Assembly (NCBI GenBank): GCA_000495415.1
Contig: AWGX01000350.1
Coordinates: forward strand, 1-9,546
DNA: 9,546 bases
Reading direction: 5' to 3'
DNA from: Smithella sp. ME-1
GTDB taxonomy: Bacteria; Desulfobacterota; Syntrophia; Syntrophales; Smithellaceae
Shown: positions 6,604-9,546 of the stretch, one piece after another
Layout: every line of letters begins with the position of its first letter
Numbering within the stretch: position 1 is the stretch's first letter
Notes under the pieces: generated by a model
The model's database searches: none
What the model was told of the DNA's origin: nothing
Seen by the model: only the letters and a program-made list of their open reading frames with translations
Position numbers and translations under genes: made by a program

Positions 6604-6762
6604 ATTCAGAAATTTAAAGGTGTCCTGACCTATTCTTAATTTGACAGATAGTGTCCAATCAAGATGCGTCTTGACAATTGTTACACCTACTAATCCACAA
6701 CATTTGGAAGTCATTAGGATTGAGGATTACGGATGGGAAGGTAGCTCTCATATTCTCGGTTT
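6604..6762. other. Convergent intergenic gap, no gene seen
   Basis: The 159-bp gap lies between the ends of the thioesterase (+) and HD (-) genes. It contains two TTGACA words 30 bases apart (6641 and 6671) on the + strand, but neither has a good -10 and no + gene follows. No T-tailed hairpin is evident for either flanking gene. Confidence 0.5.
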
Positions 6763-7221
6763 TTATCTTTTCCCTTTCCTCGCAATTATTCGACCTGTTT
6801 CCGTATTCATAAATTCTTCGTTTGGAGTAATACCAACACGACCCAAGTCTAAGCGATCAGCATCCCAGCATGTTGCTATATGAATATTTTTAGTACACTT
6901 TACTTTTGCATGATCTCTGAGTGCAGTTAACAGATCTTGAAAAAGATCTTCAGGAAGAATGGAGAAATCTGTTCTCATAGATGACACCCATTCGGCAGCC
7001 CTTCTACCATGATCAGGATCGTTACCATCATCTAAACGACAACTATCATGAAATAAGGCAAATAGTTCAACCAATTCAATGTTTGCTCCCGTTTTCTTGG
7101 CAATGATAAGGCCATTTTCAAAAACACGATTCCAATGGGTTAGACCGTGAATATCAGATGATGCGGAGCTTTTATTTTTAGATACCTCATTCCAGAATTC
7201 ACTGAATTGCATAATTCCCAT
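6763..7221 (-). CDS. HD-domain phosphohydrolase-like protein
   Basis: The 152-residue protein keeps the metal-binding order of HD hydrolases. It has H25-G-L-T-H29-W-N-R-V near the N-terminus, then LFALFHDS with the H58-D59 doublet. DPDHGRRAAEW (68-78) adds His71, and H104 and the CWDADRLDLGR segment (118-128) with D120/D122 complete the set. These residues are expected to hold one or two metals for hydrolysis of a phosphate ester or nucleotide. The substrate is unknown. A longer reading would begin at GTG 7239, but ATG 7221 has AAGGAG at 7229-7234, seven bases away, and is chosen. It lies 58 bp downstream of the lipoprotein gene on the same strand and is convergent with the thioesterase gene. 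Length is normal for a stand-alone single-domain HD protein. Confidence 0.87.
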   Translation of the reverse strand: MGIMQFSEFWNEVSKNKSSASSDIHGLTHWNRVFENGLIIAKKTGANIELVELFALFHDSCRLDDGNDPDHGRRAAEWVSSMRTDFSILPEDLFQDLLTALRDHAKVKCTKNIHIATCWDADRLDLGRVGITPNEEFMNTETGRIIARKGKR

Positions 7222-7228
7222 CCCATTT

Positions 7229-7234
7229 CTCCTT
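7229..7234 (-). promoter_or_regulatory. Shine-Dalgarno fixing the HD-protein start
   Basis: AAGGAG on the minus strand lies seven bases before ATG 7221. The alternative upstream GTG (7237-7239) would place this site inside the gene. Confidence 0.7.
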
Positions 7235-7279
7235 AACACACCATCGACACATTTACCTTATGTTAATCTGTCTTCGTTG

Positions 7280-7873
7280 TTATACTTCACGCTCAACTAT
7301 TAAACTTTGTTCAATTTTCTTTTCGAGTATGAATTTCTTTTTTGCTTCGTCCCACACATTTATAAAATAAACTTTGTGTTGTTTATTGTTTTTTGAATTT
7401 TTTATTTCCGTTTCACTACAACTCGATGTAATAAATAATCGACTATTTGGTTTGTAGTGTATTCCTTCGTCGTCAACGACATTTCTATTGCTATAACATT
7501 CCGCATAACCCATGCCATCTCCTAACGGCAGACTGTATATTCTGCCGTATCGTATGTCTACCATAGCACCAACTCTGCAAATAACTCCGCAATTAATAAT
7601 TATTGCAATATAATAACCTCCAAAATCCACATTCCTATTTTTATAGTCTTTAGTAATTTTTGTTTTATAGAGTTTCCAATAAGGATTACTTGAAAAATTA
7701 ATTTTTGCTTTTTCAGATAACGGAAATATTTCAACTTTATATTTATCAAACGAATATCCTTCAATTGTTTTCTCCGATGGCGATAATGAATCAGACGGAG
7801 ATGATGAACAGCCGCATAAACTAAAAAAAATAAACAGCATTATGAAAAATTTAACCATTATTTTCTTCATCAT
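7280..7873 (-). CDS. Putative lipoprotein of a conserved unknown family
   Basis: From ATG 7873 the product is 197 residues. A basic start (MMKKIMVK), a hydrophobic stretch (FFIMLFIFFSL) and the lipobox LCGC (Cys22) predict lipidation and membrane anchoring. A Ser-rich tether (SSSPSDSLSPSE) follows. The mature part contains VDFGGYYIAIIINCGVICR, then GAMVDIRYGRIYSLP and HYKPNSRLFITSSC. This resembles a widespread hypothetical family with the pattern F-A-G-x-Y-x(5)-C-G-x(2)-C, then D-x(3)-G-x-V-Y, then P-x-S-x-L. The two cysteines around the CG pair and a late Cys are candidates for disulfides. An open frame continues upstream to 8014, but that extension overlaps the 505-residue gene and would bury the signal peptide, so ATG 7873 or 7870 is preferred. 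The Shine-Dalgarno is weak. The region is strikingly AT-rich. Confidence 0.75.
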   Translation of the reverse strand: MMKKIMVKFFIMLFIFFSLCGCSSSPSDSLSPSEKTIEGYSFDKYKVEIFPLSEKAKINFSSNPYWKLYKTKITKDYKNRNVDFGGYYIAIIINCGVICRVGAMVDIRYGRIYSLPLGDGMGYAECYSNRNVVDDEGIHYKPNSRLFITSSCSETEIKNSKNNKQHKVYFINVWDEAKKKFILEKKIEQSLIVEREV

Positions 7874-7942
7874 AACAACGCCATAAACAAGATATTGATT
7901 TAGAATTTTTAATACAAGGAATATAAAACTAAAATAGTAACA

Positions 7943-7974
7943 CCATTCCACCATGGAGGTTAAAGATGGAATGG
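7943..7974 (-). terminator. Possible hairpin after the 505-residue gene
   Basis: CCATTCCA (7943-7950) and TGGAATGG (7967-7974) are perfect 8-bp arms with a 16-base loop, 17 bases beyond the stop of the 505-residue gene. In the minus direction the hairpin runs into TGTTACTATTTTAG, which is only loosely T-rich. It could be a weak terminator or an operator for the lipoprotein gene, which begins about 70 bp further on. Confidence 0.35.
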
Positions 7975-7991
7975 CGTTGAGAGGTTCTGTT

Positions 7992-9509
7992 TTACGACAT
8001 TCGAGGCAACACAATCACTTTTTTGGATTCCCTCATTTCATATTGAACCAACCCGCAGTGTTCGAGCATTGAACAGACATAGTTTCCTCTGGCTTGTTCT
8101 GATCCTGTCGCGTTGCGTATCAATTCATCTGCGCTACCTGGAAAAGCTGGCACTTTATGCACAGCCCTAACAAAAAGATAAAGGTTTGTGTTCTGTTGAA
8201 AAGCTCTTTCAATTGCATCTAAGCATTCTTTTCCAATCGGTATCGTGAAATCTCCACTATGAATATGAATAATTTCTGAGTTTTTATCCTCTATTGTGAA
8301 AATTCCTTTTTTCAAACCTTCCATTCCTCTTCCTGGCGTAGTCAAAACGTTTTCCACATTAATTTTTTCTAAAATAACATCCCACCAAGACATTTTATCC
8401 TCCTCTTTTACATGCTCAATTTTAAATGTATTAGAGCTGTGAGTATTACATTTCGTAAGAAATACATTTTGTCCCTTTTCAAAACCTGTTGTTCTCAGCG
8501 CATCCACAAGACGGATTTTTTGATCTAAAAAGTCATACAAATCCGGACAAATCCACGGAACATCCTGAGCAGTTAACCTCACTCCGGCATTGTAAGCTAC
8601 ACCATCAATAAGAAGCGTTATAGGAATTCTCATTCCCTTTTTTAGGGGCAATCCATGATTCTGATTTTTATGAATGCTTATTTCCAGCCTATCCGTATCC
8701 GGGCATACTATCCGTCCTGTAATTATTTTTCCCTGACCGCCGACAGATTGCAGATTATTTTTACTGACAGGTATTGCCTTGTTTCTTTTTTCCCCTTTTT
8801 CTTTTTTTTCACGCTGATACTCCCATATTTTATTATCCAGCAATCTGGGAGTAAGTTTCGGGCATTCTACTTTCATTCTATAGCAAGCGCTTGATAACAA
8901 ATCCTGACATTCTTGATTACTGAGTTGCTTTGCAATAGCATCATTTATAAATTCCTTAATCCATCTGTCCGGTTTGATTAAGTCCCCTGAGCCGCACAAC
9001 ATTAAAAAATACTTAAGAGATATACCGCTTCCTTGTCCTTTTATTTTTCTGATGTCATTTTCAAAATCAGCATTATTAATTATTTTTGGAACATCTTGGA
9101 AATAATTCACGTTATATTTTTGAAGTGTTTTCGCAAATTGCAGAACAGCTTCTGATTTTAAAATTCCTTTACGCGCAGACGTCCTCTGTCTATTACGAAA
9201 TACATTATCAGCAAAGAATCTTATTCCACTCGCTTCCATTTTTTCTATGAAGTGTTTTATGGATTCCTGATCTTCAGTTAATGCAATAGTTTCCCTGTTT
9301 GACCTGATTCTTTGTAAACCATAGTAGTCGCAATATTTAATTACAGTGCGTCTTGTACCTTCGTATTTTACGCCTATTGAATAGACCGAATCTATTACAC
9401 ATAGAGGGAGGCTCTGATAAAAGTATTCATCGTTCAGTTTTGTGTTCTGAATATCAAGAACACTGACACAAAATTCTTTTACTTTAATTATATCCATTTC
9501 TGTAATCAT
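7992..9509 (-). CDS. Multidomain protein with HhH-glycosylase-like N-terminus, function unknown
   Basis: I do not recognise the whole 505-residue protein. The N-terminal part (about 1-195) ends in IKGQGSGISLKYFLML (156-171), then CGSGDLIKPDRWIKEFI. This resembles the helix-hairpin-helix plus acidic-residue arrangement of HhH-GPD DNA-glycosylase relatives, with Asp181 in the usual catalytic-Asp position. A charged linker (about 227-250, KEKGEKRNK) follows. A probable beta-rich domain comes next (about 258-367, with ITGRIVCPDTDRLEISIHKN and GVAYNAGVRL). A last domain (about 370-505) includes SEIIHIHSGDFTIPIG, FPGSADELIRNATGSEQARG and CSMLEHCGLVQYE, the latter looking like a winged helix. There is no signal peptide or membrane segment. 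AGGAGG (9515-9520) is five bases from the ATG. The upstream frame appears to stop at ATGA across this start, implying translational coupling to a gene outside the window. A nucleic-acid-related role is inferred only. Confidence 0.8.
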   Translation of the reverse strand: MITEMDIIKVKEFCVSVLDIQNTKLNDEYFYQSLPLCVIDSVYSIGVKYEGTRRTVIKYCDYYGLQRIRSNRETIALTEDQESIKHFIEKMEASGIRFFADNVFRNRQRTSARKGILKSEAVLQFAKTLQKYNVNYFQDVPKIINNADFENDIRKIKGQGSGISLKYFLMLCGSGDLIKPDRWIKEFINDAIAKQLSNQECQDLLSSACYRMKVECPKLTPRLLDNKIWEYQREKKEKGEKRNKAIPVSKNNLQSVGGQGKIITGRIVCPDTDRLEISIHKNQNHGLPLKKGMRIPITLLIDGVAYNAGVRLTAQDVPWICPDLYDFLDQKIRLVDALRTTGFEKGQNVFLTKCNTHSSNTFKIEHVKEEDKMSWWDVILEKINVENVLTTPGRGMEGLKKGIFTIEDKNSEIIHIHSGDFTIPIGKECLDAIERAFQQNTNLYLFVRAVHKVPAFPGSADELIRNATGSEQARGNYVCSMLEHCGLVQYEMRESKKVIVLPRMS

Positions 9510-9544
9510 ATTTGCCTCCTAATTCCGCCGGTAATGACTACAAC
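9506..9544 (-). CDS. Possible 3' tail of the gene upstream of the 505-residue gene
   Basis: The frame entering the right edge reads VVVITGGIRRQI and then TGA (9506-9508). The stop overlaps the ATG of the next gene as ATGA, with the Shine-Dalgarno lying inside this tail. That layout is typical of coupled operon genes, but only 12 codons are visible, so the gene cannot be named. Most of it lies in the terminal inverted repeat. Confidence 0.3.
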   Translation of the reverse strand, partial: VVVITGGIRRQI

Positions 9545-9546
9545 AC
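9523..9546 (-). repeat. Right copy of the exact 24-bp terminal inverted repeat
   Basis: Reverse complement of bases 1-24 without mismatch. Identity ends at 9522. It lies immediately upstream of the Shine-Dalgarno of the 505-residue gene, pointing inward like the left copy. Confidence 0.9.

Noticed and set aside
6641..6676. Two TTGACA words 30 bases apart as tandem promoters
   Set aside because: Neither has a reasonable -10 at 16-18 bases, and there is no + strand gene downstream, only the convergent HD gene.
6641..6883. 80-codon + strand frame overlapping the end of the HD gene
   Set aside because: No Shine-Dalgarno, half antisense to the HD gene, and no recognisable domain.
1..9546. Complete transposon, phage or CRISPR-type defence locus
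   Set aside because: No transposase, integrase, structural phage gene, repeat-spacer array or recognised defence gene is visible despite the terminal inverted repeat.

Overview
The window is an AT-rich bacterial segment (roughly 40% G+C by eye) with 11 protein-coding genes and no RNA gene, CRISPR array, transposase or phage gene that I could find. Two-subunit class I (iron-sulfur) fumarase, an exported PEBP-family protein, a lipoprotein and 40-residue TPR repeats suggest a free-living, probably anaerobic, probably Gram-negative bacterium. The phylum cannot be fixed from sequence alone.

Layout. (1) Left edge: a 5'-truncated TPR protein on + (to 438), closed by a strong rho-independent terminator. 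(2) 554-1015, minus: an FMN-binding pyridoxamine-phosphate-oxidase-like protein. (3) 1091-3533, minus: a tight three-gene operon, read in the order DUF4037 (nucleotidyltransferase-like), extended SDR (NAD-dependent epimerase type) and DUF4125, with a 14-bp gap and then an ATGA overlap. (4) 3661-5099, minus: fumarase alpha then beta, overlapping by 10 bp. (5) 5100-5484: a 385-bp divergent control region with direct repeats and dyads. (6) 5485-6603, plus: an exported PEBP protein and a hotdog thioesterase. (7) 6763-7221, minus: an HD-domain phosphohydrolase. (8) 7280-9509, minus: a lipoprotein of a conserved unknown family, downstream of a 505-residue multidomain protein with an HhH-glycosylase-like N-terminus.

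Most genes are housekeeping or accessory enzymes with no obvious shared pathway. The parts that look like units are the fumarase pair, the DUF4037/SDR/DUF4125 operon (a nucleotidyltransferase-like protein plus a nucleotide-sugar-type SDR plus a helical partner, substrate unknown), and possibly the 505-residue protein with whatever gene precedes it outside the window.

The two ends of the window are an exact 24-bp inverted repeat (1-24 and 9523-9546). The left copy cuts into the TPR gene, while the right copy carries what looks like the tail of an upstream gene overlapping the 505-residue gene. An assembly-graph or chimera edge is the simpler explanation. A real mobile-element terminus or inversion junction is possible but lacks a recombinase. 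Several automatic starts were moved inward to codons with good Shine-Dalgarno sequences (DUF4125, fumarase alpha, HD protein, lipoprotein).
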